Assembly (NCBI GenBank): GCA_963971405.1
Contig: OZ020485.1
Span: forward strand, 10,788,001-10,852,000
From: Psococerastis gibbosa
Lineage: Eukaryota > Arthropoda > Insecta > Psocodea > Psocidae
DNA: 64,000 bases
Direction: 5' to 3'
The notes beneath the pieces were generated by a model that was given only the letters and a program-made list of their open reading frames with translations, did no database searches and was not told the DNA's origin. Every line of letters begins with the position of its first letter. Positions within the stretch are counted from its first letter, which is position 1. Position numbers and translations under genes: made by a program. Shown here one piece after another: positions 11,301 through 20,765 of the stretch.

Positions 11301-13183
11301 AATAACGACTTTATTTTTAGCTGGGCGAAACATAAGACTAGAAATTCTTCTATGGGCTAACCCAGGCAAGGCAAGGAATGATTAGTATTACAATAATCAA
11401 GATTCTTAAGACTAGTGTTGTTAGTATTGTCCTAAAGTTTCCCTAAGGCGGGTATTCCATATACGTACAACGTCAATGAAAATTATGAAATTGAAGGTGG
11501 TAGCAGAATTTTTAGTATGTCTTTAATGTCTGCTACCACCTTCAATTTCATAATTTTCATTGACGTTGTACGTATGTGGAATGGGCACCTAATTCAATAA
11601 AAACACAAACAAAACAAAACAAAAACGAGAAAACAACAATAAGAATAAGAAGAATTCAAAACAGCATGGACTGTGTCAAGGCCAAATCCTGGGATACTGA
11701 CCATTGCCGGGCTAGCAGGTGAGACCTGAGACTTTTTGAAAGTGGCAAGGGATGGCTGGGACCTTATGCTACAGGGGAGTTTATTCCACTCCCTTGCAGT
11801 TTGGAAGAGAAAAGCTTCACCATATTGGCTAGTCTTATGTCGAGCAATTTTGAAAATTTTACCATTCCTAGTCGTGTTTAAGAGAGCTAACCGATTAAAC
11901 AGTTGTTCCCATACATTTTGAAATGTCAGTAATACCATTTAGCCACAATTCTGGAAGGCGTGGACCCAATATTGCATTTTTTCGGTTTCAATCTACATGC
12001 TATATATTAAAATGTAGGGGAGCATTCCTTTTGCTATGGCATCTCATTTTAAATCACCTGTTTTCTCGTGAAATATCGATCAGAAACCATTTATGGTTCT
12101 ATGATCGATATTTCATGAGAAAATCGGAAGTAGGGGTGTCCCATTGGCCCTTAATTCATAAAATAGCCACTAAAATAATAGTAGGCTATAGTCAAGATTC
12201 AGCATAATAAAGTATCGCTTCTACTCTTATATGTACCTTTCAGGGAAGAAGTTGAGCGGCTTGCTCACGGGATCGGCTGTCGACTGATGCGAACCTCAGT
12301 CAAGGACGATGTAAATGTTAGCTCAGTATTTCGCTACCTTGCCGCCCGCTGTCTAGCTGAAATACGGGAGCAAGAAGAAGAGTATAATGTCCAACCCTTG
12401 CAGCTTAGTAAGTTATACGCGAATTTGCAAAAAGGGTAATTAAAGGTGCCCATGAGCATCTATGGTAAATCATTGTTTAAAATGGTTGCTCGGTGCAGAC
12501 ACTGCAGATCAAACAATTTATATTTTATGTTTAATTCACAGCGCAATGTAGTAAGTTGTAGTTTTAGAAAACTATTTCATACATCATATCGGTAGGATAG
12601 GCTATGCTTAATTTTTGGAGTTGTAAGTATTTCATCAAAATTACTGGGCACTAAAATATATATATATTTGAACGCTTCCATCCAACCATTAAAAGTAAAA
12701 AAAAAATAAAAATCAGAGTAGCAGTAAACTTACGGCCCCGCCAGGATGTGATTGGCTGATTTTAAACTGTTATTGAGCTTGATTTGTCAGCAATAACGGT
12801 CACTGAGGATGTCAGGTCGAAGCAGTTCCAAAACTGGTGCCGATTAGTGTTAGCCAAGGCCAAATTACTATTTATAAAAATGAAGAGGAACATTTCGTTT
12901 TTTCGTTTACTTTATGACTCTACGCCGGAAATTTAAAAAAAAAAAAAAAAAACTGAAAATTCAGGGTTCCATTACTTTTGATTGACTGTTGATTCCACTT
13001 TCCATAGATTTGCCAGTGATGTTTGATTTTGTTTGGGACTGTTAATTAACAATCTTAATTTGATTTTTAGGTGTATTTGGACCCACTGCAAATGGAAAGT
13101 TGCACAATGGCAATGGGACCATTGTCCTTCAGTCTCGCAGAAAGAGGAAACGGACATTTCGGTCTGCCTGTAGAATTCTCTGA
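8309..13183 (+). CDS. Rab23: Rab23 small GTPase (3' four exons; N-terminal exon not found)
   Basis: Rab23 is a membrane GTPase that restrains Hedgehog signalling in vertebrates and acts in planar polarity in flies. Visible exons are 8309-8471, 10644-10723, 12244-12407 and 13071-13183, all with GT-AG borders and matching phases, giving 172 residues to the stop. They carry the G3 motif WDTAGQEEFD followed by AITKAYYRGAQAC, the G4 motif NKID in IPTILIQNKIDL, and the Rab23-specific G5 version RTSVKDD in place of SAK. The C-terminus ends KRTFRSACRIL, a basic tail with a CaaX-like prenylation box (CRIL). The first exon starts with one base finishing a split codon, so an upstream exon with the P-loop and switch I must exist and probably lies off the left edge. 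Introns hold SINE-like, MITE and LINE debris. The identification is firm. Confidence 0.95.
8506..8815 (+). repeat. Dispersed repeat family X, copy 1, with a tandem 109-bp duplication
   Basis: The sequence from CCGGCCGCCATACCAAG onward is shared with 9767-9957 (-), 32863-33075 (-) and 36683-36930 (+). Here the 109-bp piece beginning GGTAGGGAAACATGG at 8585 is repeated directly at 8694. Other copies end in a (TAC)n/(AGT)n tail, which suggests a retroposed element. A GGTTCAAAGCT segment resembles a weak Pol III B box. Confidence 0.7.
8921..9379. mobile_element. Foldback MITE with AGGGGTATTCACTG-type ends
   Basis: The left end (GGTATTCACTG, TTTCGATTTCCCT, TTTTTCTACGGTAGAAAA) is matched in reverse complement at 9310-9379. 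A related right end occurs at about 30010-30100 (TTTTTCTAC..CCCTTAGGGAAA..GTGAATACCC). The target duplication could not be settled. Confidence 0.6.
9767..9957 (-). repeat. Dispersed repeat family X, copy 2
   Basis: Starts with AGTAGTAGTATGG (the tail in reverse) and continues through CCCAGGCCACGGTGTGGGCC and CCACTTGGGAAACACAG, matching 32863-33075 closely. Confidence 0.7.
10300..10600. repeat. AT-rich foldback element, copy 1
   Basis: Two imperfect inverted arms (TTTAATTAACTAAGCATGTTAT.. near 10330 and ..AACATGCTTAGTTAATTAAA near 10520-10545) enclose an AT-rich core. The right end, ATTTCGGGCTGCC..TTTCCTACGGGC..ACACTCTTAAT, recurs at 38760-38802, marking a second copy. Confidence 0.6.
10840..11070. 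repeat. Repeat related to the foldback at 13306-13570
   Basis: Contains GATGGGCCGT, GTCTACG, GATGTTGACGAAACG and ATCGACCACGG in the order found in the right half of the 13306-13570 element, but without a clear inverted partner. It lies in a Rab23 intron. Confidence 0.45.
11447..11589. mobile_element. Palindromic MITE, PIF/Harbinger-like (copy B, simple)
   Basis: A 143-bp near-perfect palindrome from GGCGGGTATTCC to GGAATGGGCACC, flanked by TAA on both sides (11444-11446, 11590-11592). The centre (TAGTATGTCTTTAATG) matches copy C at 23081-23222. This is the simple form, without the internal insertion seen in copies A and D. Confidence 0.85.
11594..11940 (-). pseudogene. Non-LTR retrotransposon 3' fragment
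   Basis: The reverse strand encodes a stretch typical of the last part of jockey/CR1-like ORF2 proteins (RHKTSQYGEAFLFQTAREWN followed by KLP..IRSQPSLATFKK). An A-rich tail (about 11596-11637, on the plus strand) lies just beside MITE copy B. The fragment is truncated at its 5' end and sits antisense in a Rab23 intron. Confidence 0.65.
11929..12180. repeat. Dispersed repeat family Y with central hairpin, copy 1
   Basis: Begins CCATTTAGCCACAATTCTGGAAGGCGT and contains a hairpin (CTCGTGAAATATCGATCA / TGATCGATATTTCATGAG). Related copies lie at about 33168-33405 and 56992-57190, and probably 17975-18110, sharing ATTTATGGCTC and CCATTTAG-type phrases. Confidence 0.55.
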
Positions 13184-13305
13184 TCCGCACCAATTTTATG
13201 TTGTCTCCTCCTGTTGACCATATCGCTCTCATTCGCTTATTGTACATATTTATTACACTACATTTTTAAGTTTTTATGCACAGTTTTGGTTGATATTCCG
13301 ATAAT

Positions 13306-13570
13306 GTAACTGCAAAGGCTTTCACGGCCGGAGTCAAATGAAGAACCAGTAGAATCCGGGCTGATGGGCCGTGGTCGAGTTGAAAATGAACTTCCAAACG
13401 TTTCGTCAACATCTGCTTTCAGTCACTCGCTACGGAGCCACCGAGGTACAACCTTCGAAGTCTACGCAGCGCCACTGAAGATGTCGACCGCAGATGTTGA
13501 CGAAACTTTTGGAAGTTCATTTTCAATTCGACCACGGCCCATCAGCCCGGATTCTACTGGTTCTTCATTC
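13306..13570. mobile_element. Foldback element with 14-bp target duplication
   Basis: GATATTCCGATAAT occurs at 13292-13305 and again at 13571-13584, bracketing the element. Inside, the arm at about 13328-13415 pairs with 13490-13570 (GGGCTGATGGGCCGTGGTCGA against TCGACCACGGCCCATCAGCCC). It lies just after the Rab23 stop. The 14-bp duplication is longer than cut-and-paste elements usually make, which suggests a retroposed or Penelope-like origin, but no coding sequence is present. Confidence 0.6.
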
Positions 13571-13654
13571 GATATTCCGATAATATATTGTAGCAGCCCT
13601 TACAAGATCATGGCATGGATTAAGCGCCGGTATAGTAAGTGCATGTAGATGTGA

Positions 13655-13915
13655 ACTAGATTGATTGAGTCGCAAGTGTCCAGCACATGTCGAAATGTAT
13701 TTCTCCCTGCTCCACTTAAAATCCGTCTTGTCCAAACTCTTGTTTTCCCTCATTTCGATTACTGCAGTCCCCTCTTTACGAAACTCTTCTGCATTGCGAG
13801 CGAGCGCAAAATGGGTGCATCCGCTTCTGCTCTGACATTCCATTCAAAGCTAGGCCCTTTCTACAAACGACTGTCCTGGCTGAAGCTTGAAGGGAGACGG
13901 GTGTGCTCGTCTTAA
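13655..13915 (+). pseudogene. LINE fragment, interrupted (5' piece)
   Basis: The frame reads LPAPLKIRLVQTLVFPHFDY then CSPLFTKL, the familiar region after the reverse-transcriptase domain of jockey/CR1-like elements, and continues SKLGPFYKRLSWLKLEGRR. A second piece of the same kind of C-terminus follows at 14757-15135, separated by repeat family Z. Confidence 0.65.
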
Positions 13916-14084
13916 AAATAAAGTTTACTCGAACATGCTTTTAAATTTATAAAGAAGTAGATATAGACATGGGTAATTTCACAGGAAATAATTTCCCTAT
14001 GGTTAAATTTCATACCCCCCTCGAAGGGGGGGGGGGGGGAGGAGAGGGTCCACCTCAATATATTAAAAACCCCTTAAAATTTAA

Positions 14085-14757
14085 TTGCATATTCTGGAAC
14101 GAACAGACCAATACATTGTAACAGTAGTAACAATGACACATGGCACGTCATCTATTGGAGCGTGAATTTTCCATAATTTCTCAAAAAATAATTTTTTGCA
14201 CAGCAGCAAATATGTTTTTGGGAATGCAACCTGTCCGTTTATGTTACCCTATTGAACACCTAAAACATACTTGAAGGTAGAAATCATCGATAGAAAGGTT
14301 TCGCAGAAAAATTATTTTTTAGTCATTTTTCATTAAAATTGAGTTATTTTTATTTTTTTAACCCCAGAAGCAAACTATCAAGGGGCAAGCGATCCCCCGC
14401 ATTTTGTTAACATTAATAACGACTATAATATATGTGAATTTAAAAGAAATCGTTGGAGCCGTTTTTGAGAAATAATTCTTTTATGCGTTTTTTTGGAGTT
14501 TTTTGAGAATAAAACCCCCCCAAATTGAGTAAGCCCAAAATAAAAAAAATAGTCCCGATGTATGATTTTTGTGAACCTATATGCCAAATTTCATCAAAAT
14601 AGTTTGCCCGGAAATCGGTGAACAGACATTGCGACAGACAGACAGAAATTTCGTAAAAACCACTTTTTGGGTTCCTGGGACCTCAAAACGTGTAAATCCG
14701 TTGAAATCTCGGAATCGAAAATTTCGACCATCACAAAGCTTTCCTTATACTACGTAT
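14085..14757 (+). repeat. Dispersed AT-rich repeat (family Z), copy 2
   Basis: The longest copy in the window. It contains CCTATTGAACACCTAAAACATAC, AAAATTGAG, TCATCAAAATAGTTTGCC and a (GACA)n-like stretch, ending near a CTACGTA. A run of G lies just upstream at about 14024-14040. Confidence 0.6.
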
Positions 14758-15135
14758 AAATTGGAAAGCAAAAATAAGCTAACTCCACTTTACTTCAAAC
14801 AGAACTTCAATAATCTCTCTAACCGTACATACAACACCAGAAGTGATCATCTTTAAGCTATTCCCCACCACAATACACATATGTTTCATTCATCCTTCTT
14901 GGTTTCCTCAATTTTACTGTTTATCTCAATCCCCCGTTATATTCAAGATTCGCCGTCACTAACTGTGTTCAGGATTCGACTCAAGGAGCATCTAATTTCA
15001 AATATTATACGCCTGTGTCTGAGTGAGTGTTTTAGTCTTGGGAAATTTTTTTTCTATCGACCTTGTATTCCAAATTAATACTGTTGAGTGTAAGAGAACT
15101 CCGCCATGGGTGGTCTCATCAATCACAATAAAGTC
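14757..15135 (+). pseudogene. LINE fragment, interrupted (3' piece)
   Basis: Frames shift, but readable pieces include SNRTYNTRSDHL and SIPRYIQDSPSLTVFRIRLK, the end of a jockey/CR1-like ORF2. It ends with CAATAAAGTCATTATTTATTTATT, a plausible tail. Confidence 0.6.
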
Positions 15136-15250
15136 ATTATTTATTTATTGAAGTTAAAAATGTAATAGAAAATGAAAATAATCGTGCAGGCTGTACAGAA
15201 CTTCTTTCCCTTTCAAAAGCTACACCCCTAGAGAAATTTGATTTACTTCT

Positions 15251-15432
15251 GACATGTAGAGTGGCGGTACAGACTCCAACCCTCCCCGAAAGGTTTTTGG
15301 TTCGAGTCCCACATTTCCTACATTTCCTGGCCAGGCTTCCGTGAGCACGTAAAGCAGGCGGTCCCGGGTCTTCCTAGTTAAATGTACTTTATAGCCCTAA
15401 CTCAGTTAGGCTGGCGTAGTAATAGAATAGAG
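15251..15432 (+). mobile_element. tRNA-derived SINE, copy 2
   Basis: A tRNA-like head with an exact Pol III B box (GGTTCGAGTCCC at about 15300) is preceded by AGAGTGGCGGTACAGACTCC as a decayed A-box region. The body includes TTCCTACATTTCCTGGCCAG and GGTCCCGGGTCTTCC, and the tail is GGCTGGCGTAGTAATAGAATAG. A full reverse copy is at 7378-7557; a tail-only remnant is at about 25746-25776. Confidence 0.75.
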
Positions 15433-16886
15433 TCAATCGTATTTTATTTATCAGATGAAACTAGGGAAGGGGTGAAGACCGGTTTCTTATTCGGCTTTGT
15501 ACAAGAAACTCCCTTTCGGCTCTTGCCGATACGGTGTAGGGAGATTCCGCAGACCCTGTTTTTCCTCTACGCTACCTACATTTACATTTTAGGCTCAGGG
15601 GGTCATGAAATGAAAATTTCTGAAGAAATTTTCCGGAAGTCAAACATTGGTCGCCATCTCAATAGGTAGATGAATCTCCCTAATACAAGTTACATAACAT
15701 TGTCGTCTATGAACAGCATTTGGACAAGTGAGAAGACCCAATTAATTACACCTAGCGAAACTATGAAAACGTTCGCATCACTTAAATATTAATTCTAACG
15801 TTAAGCTTTTTGCAAGCGTGCAGTCATCCGAATCAGGGCTTCCCAACCTATGCACCGCTTGGACTTCTGAAATTACCTCTATATAGCAACTATATATTGT
15901 AGTTGAAATATGAAATATTAGATTCCTATTTTCAATACATATTGATTGTACTATTGACTGGAAACTTCCCTCTCAAAACTCCTGGGAGCGGTCTTTATTT
16001 GCAAGTATGGTGGTACAAAATCAGTTCGTCGCTTTAATTTAGAGTCCGGTAAGTGAATCGGGGGCGGAAATGTTAGAACCCCTGAATTCTAAATGATAAA
16101 TTAAGAAAAAATTAAATTTAATTTTGCATTCATTACAAAAATCCCTTGCTTCAATTAATCTATTTATCAGAAAGAAAGAAAATTGTCTTTATTTTCCATA
16201 TGGGCAACATTTGGGCTTTTCGGTCCACTCTTGCAATTATTACGATTTCTGATATCTTTGATATCCATTTCTAGCCACAAATTTTAGGTTCTGAAACCTG
16301 TGTATCTTTTTAATTACTTGCTATTAAAAAAAAAGTACTACAGAACTTAATGCAATAAAACCGGTTTGGGTAAATATAATGTACGTAACTAAAATTAGAA
16401 CATTCGTTTAATATCACCATAAACAGCTACAATCTTACTATTAAAAATCATTCGAATAATTAGGATGTGGACACAAACATACATAAAAATTAATTAAGTC
16501 TCACTCTCCTGATGTGGTTCCTACTATAAGTTTCCTAGAAGCTTTAAAAGCCAACTAAAGGAAAGGCAATCACTTCAAAATGGCAATATCTTTTTTTTCA
16601 AATTAACATCTGCCACCTAGTAGCAATTCTTGAATACAGTAGGGGAATGCATAATATGAATGATATAAGTTTGATTAAATTCGGAATAATTTACTATAAA
16701 AAAAATTCTATACCTTAATAGTTAAACGTGCATTCTTGAACGAATTCTTGAACAAAAGAGCTGCACTCTTTTGTTAAATTCAAGCATCATCTCATAGGCA
16801 AGTTTTTTTTAAATTCATTAAATCCAATTTCGATTTAGACCCAATTATTTACCTGTCTTGGCAAAAAAAAATATTCATTGATGAAT
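15433..16886. other. Intergenic AT-rich DNA between Rab23 and BAG2
   Basis: No coding exon, structured RNA or clear mobile element was recognised. The BAG2 3' untranslated region should occupy part of the right side (reverse strand). Confidence 0.4.
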
Positions 16887-19856
16887 TTAGTCGTTCATTT
16901 GAACGACTGACAGCTTGTCAAGGTAAGTTTTAAGACCATGAAGACGCTTTCGAATTCGTTTTTGATCGTCCAACGTGCATCCCAGTAAGACGTTCTCGAA
17001 CGCTTTGTCCGTCGGCCCGTCGTTATCATGGGAGCTGCAGGTGTTGATGAACATGAGGCAGCGGGTCCGAGCATTCTCCACGTCAGCTGCCATCTCAATA
17101 ACTAGTTTGTCAATTAATTCGTTTATTTCGTAGAGAGCTTCTTCCTGTGCATCGTCCCGTACCGTAGTCACGCGTACTTCTATGGAGGCAATACGTGTCG
17201 ACAGTCGGTCAACGTTTATTAACGTTTCACTCAGAGATTCTGTAACAAAGGGCATTGAGGTTTCACTATTGTTGATTACCAAGAACGCTAGAAAATCGAT
17301 TAATGGGAGTTACATGGTGATACGGCTCAACAACCTGGAATTATACCGCCAACGATGCCCGCAAATAGCGAGTACAGGAAAGCAAGATAATTAGGGGAAT
17401 CCAAGGACCCATGTACCAAAACATAGAGTGGCATACAAGAAACAACTCCGAAATAGACACAATACTAAATGGAGAAGACTTTATAAAAGTAATAGAACAA
17501 AAAGTCCTTATTTATTATTATTTAAAAGCGCAGCGCCTAAGTGGATGGGAAACTTCATAAGAATGCCAGAGGACCGCATACCGAAGGAAATGGACATAGC
17601 AAGTATGACGGGAGGATGGCTACAGTGACGTCCACGAAACCACTGGAAGAAAGAATTAGAAGCTGGCCTACGCGAGTTGGGAGTCCGTAGAAGGTAGAGT
17701 GTCGTACAAAATCGAGATGACAGAAGGAGTGTCGTTGAGCAGGCGAAAGCCCATCAAGGATTTTAGAACGATAAGAAGGTGATTTGATCAATCAATGCAT
17801 AACTGCAAGTGAAAGGCTTGCCGGAAATAGGGAGACTCGTGGAGTTTTTTGAAAAAATCATTGCTTGTTTTTATCGCCGAACCATGAACGCTACAAACTA
17901 TATAATCCATGACGGCTGAGGATAATTTTTTTCGGCCATACTTTGCTTATGGACAAATGGTTAAGCGCGATCTACTCTATTTTATCATAGTTGGGCCTAA
18001 CGGTCTTAGCGCTGGCTACATACTATGCTAATAAAATGTGGAAGAGCATTTCTCCTGCTTCTACTGTCCTAATTTATGGCTCCATAATCAATGCTTAATG
18101 TAAAACTCATTCTGGTTCTCTGACCATTTCAGATTACTGGAGAATGGTAAAAAAAACTCAATTTTGGACATTGAATTTAACGTGTGTTTTCTTGGACACC
18201 CGAACGAACCACCTAACAATTTTTAACAAAGTTAAAAAACCCAGGCAAGTTAAAAGTATAGCGGTGAGAAGTTGATGATGTTGCGGTCAACAAATTAGCA
18301 GCTGCTGCTACCATGATCAACAACAACAATTCTAGGTGTTGGTAGGCATCGCCTCAATAATGGTATTCCCAGGGCTGGATTTATGTTTTCTCCACCCATG
18401 GGCACATGAAAAGCTGCCCCCAGCATGGCCCCCCAACACAACCCCTGCTTAAACTTGGGTATATGAGAAGATATTACAATTTACTGAATAAAGTTCACTC
18501 ACACCCAGTGGCGGCGCTACGGGGGGTGTCCGAGGGGGCCTGCCCCCCCCCCCCAACAGTTTCTCCGGCCCTACCGGGGCCCCCCCACTTTTGAGATATT
18601 TGACATTTCGCTAAATTGAAAAAAAAATTGTGTAGATACAACGAGATTAGGGCCTATGACCCTCTCTTACATCTAACTCCATGTATGAACTATAGTTTAA
18701 TTGAAATATAATTTTGCAAAAATTCATTCATGCAGAATATCAGTCATACCTTCCATTGAAGAAACAGTCACACTGCACAGCTTGCAAAATGTGAAAACCT
18801 CACTAATTTAGGCCTATTTCTCAATTCCCCCCCACCCCCCCCCCCCCCCCCCGGGGAGACTTCCGGGCCCCCCTTCTCCAGGGCATAACATGCGCAAACC
18901 CTCACTAACTTGGGCCCATTTATATTTTTTTTTCCCCGGGGGAAACCTTCGGGCCCACCTTTCTCTGCGTCTGGTACCACCATTCAGAACAGGCTCAGCA
19001 ATTTGGCCGTCAGGCATTATAGAGAATGAGACGACTAGGTCGCTTAGCGTGTCAGAACTTGTAAAAAAATTTCAAGAGATTAAAAACAACTTGTTTTTAA
19101 TTGTTAAAATTTGGAAAAAGTTCACCTTTTAATTTTTTGTTTTACTGAACTAGAATAGTTTAGTGTATAATGTATTTCATACACAAAAAAAAAAAATTTA
19201 ATAATAATGAAGTCATATAATTTGCTAGGCAGACTTCAGAAGTGAATGAGTTATGAATCAAAGTCTAAAGCCCCCCCCCCCCCCGGAAATTTTGGGAATT
19301 TACGCCAATGCTACTCCCAATGAAAAATGTTGTTTTTTCACGGGGCCCCCCGGCCCCCGCCTTAAAATTTCTAGCGCCGCAACTGCTGAGTCACACCGCG
19401 CTGAGTGGCCGCCGCCGCTACTTCGTGCGGTAGCCGGTAGAATCGTTCAGCGCGCTCACCGCCCACCAACGCCGCTTCCAAAATGCTCAAAATTTACCGC
19501 CCCTAAAATCTGCCGCCCGGGGCACGTGCTCATGTTGCCCATGCGGTAGACCGGCCCTGGGTATACCCACGTAATCGTTGGCTATCAGCTAAAAAGCTCA
19601 ACATGGAAACAATTTAACTACCTTCATCCAAATCAGCCAAGTAGTCAGATTGGCGGATACTGTCCAGTGCAATCGAAATTGAATCCTTCTCTTCTTCGAG
19701 GAATGCAACTGTGCTCCTGAGACGTTCAACCTGCCTTTCCACTTCATCCATTAGCTCAATAAAATTTGCTCTCCCCGACGTTTCTGAACTCATACTTGGA
19801 CACACAATTGGAACGGGAAAATTATAACTATCATCCTTATCGCCTTCGGCCAGCAT
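16887..19856 (-). CDS. BAG2: BAG family molecular chaperone regulator 2
   Basis: BAG2 is a cytosolic Hsc70 nucleotide-exchange co-chaperone and an inhibitor of the CHIP ubiquitin ligase. Two exons on the reverse strand, 19856-19622 and 17239-16887, join in phase 1 (GAA split as G|AA) to give 195 residues; human BAG2 has 211. Exon 1 encodes a heptad-rich N-terminal coiled coil (VERQVERLRSTVAFLEEEKD, then SISIALDSIRQSD). Exon 2 encodes the BAG-2-type domain, with IEVRVTTVRD, CSSHDNDGPTDKAFENV and GCTLDDQKRIRKRLHGL aligning well with the vertebrate protein (GP-D-KF, GCALEDQKKIKRRL). The exon 1 donor (GTAGTT) is weak but the acceptor (TTTGTTACAG) is good. The 2.4-kb intron holds a nested hAT-like pair and a LINE fragment. 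Identification is firm; the start is the first ATG of the open exon. Confidence 0.93.
17490..17780 (+). pseudogene. Degenerate LINE C-terminus
   Basis: Broken frames read WMGNFIRMPEDRIPKEMDIA, then RPRNHWKKELEAGLRELG and AKAHQGF, the signature end of many non-LTR ORF2 proteins (RMP..R.P, RW..EL..LG, H.GF). It lies in the BAG2 intron, antisense to the gene. Confidence 0.6.
18370..19559. mobile_element. Non-autonomous hAT-like element, with a nested relative inside
   Basis: The outer element runs from CAGGGCTGG to CCGGCCCTG and is flanked by GGTATTCC (18362-18369) and GGTATACC (19560-19567), an 8-bp duplication with one mismatch. Inside, CAGTGGCGGCGCTAC at 18506 and TAGCGCCGCAACTG ending about 19385 form another inverted pair, flanked by CTCACACC and GTCACACC. 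C-rich homopolymers (about 18543, 18826-18852, 19271-19284) break up the interior. No transposase frame is present. It lies in the BAG2 intron. Confidence 0.7.
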
Positions 19857-20765
19857 TACTTCTTATCTTTTTTTAGGCTGAATTTTAGATCTTTCAAGAT
19901 AAGTCATTAGTCAAAACATGAACAAGGAACACAACATCAAAATGAACAAATCATTCAAATCCCACGCAAAAAATAAACATTATTTGGCGTGTAATTAGAA
20001 ATCTAGTGCCACTGCGCATCGTTTCCCGCTAAGATTTAAACTCAAATTAACCCTGAATTTAAGCCAGCTGATGGAAGCAACGATAATAATTAAGAAATTA
20101 TTGAAAAAAAAACATTTAAAATAATTTTAATCTGTTAACGTGATATTGCTATGCATAAACAAACAATGAGATGTTTTCGAATATAAACCTTTAACTTGTC
20201 CATTCCACAGTGAGAGTGCTGCAGATTCTGTTTAGTTTAGTTTAGTTTGGACAAATTTATAATGTACTTGTATCGTATTGTAAATTATTTCCTAAAATTG
20301 CCAGTTTGGTAGCGCATGGCAATTTACCGCTAGTCCTATAATAATGGCATCATGACAGCCTAGATAGATCTACCTAAACATTTTTCCTTCCGCCATAACA
20401 TATTTTACGCTTCCCTGTAGCTCAATAGTGAGTAGAATATGTAATCAGAGTTATAGAGACGGTTTTTAACCTGCAACTTGTACATGGGCAAGAAGGCCCA
20501 CCTGGCAGGCTTCCGCCATAAAATCTGCCTGCAATTATTATGAATATCCTGTACTGAGACGAAATAATATGGTGGCTATAAGTCATCAATAAGGACAGCA
20601 TTGTTGGTAATAATAATAAACGTCTTACATTTACGGGACGTGACTTAGGACTACAAAGTCACGGTCGCCAATTTTACGATTGAATTATTATCCTATGATA
20701 TGATTGAAAATGAAATTACTATGTCTTTAAAGCGTTCAACTTGCAATATATTGTAAGAAAAATTA
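19857..20765. other. BAG2-USP14 intergenic region
   Basis: AT-rich stretch between the BAG2 start codon and the USP14 stop codon; both genes read right to left, so it must hold the USP14 3' untranslated region and the BAG2 promoter. No conserved element was recognised, apart from a short TTTAG repeat (GTTTAGTTTAGTTTAG near 20229). Confidence 0.4.

Noticed and set aside
13306..13570. Possible hammerhead ribozyme, from CTGATG and GACGAAAC phrases in the foldback
   Set aside because: The CTGATG and CGAAAC core pieces are not on one strand in the right order with a credible stem II, so the match is incidental.
15290..15315. Possible genuine tRNA gene around GGTTCGAGTCCC
   Set aside because: No cloverleaf with an acceptor stem could be drawn, and a reverse copy with the same body and tail exists, so it is a SINE.
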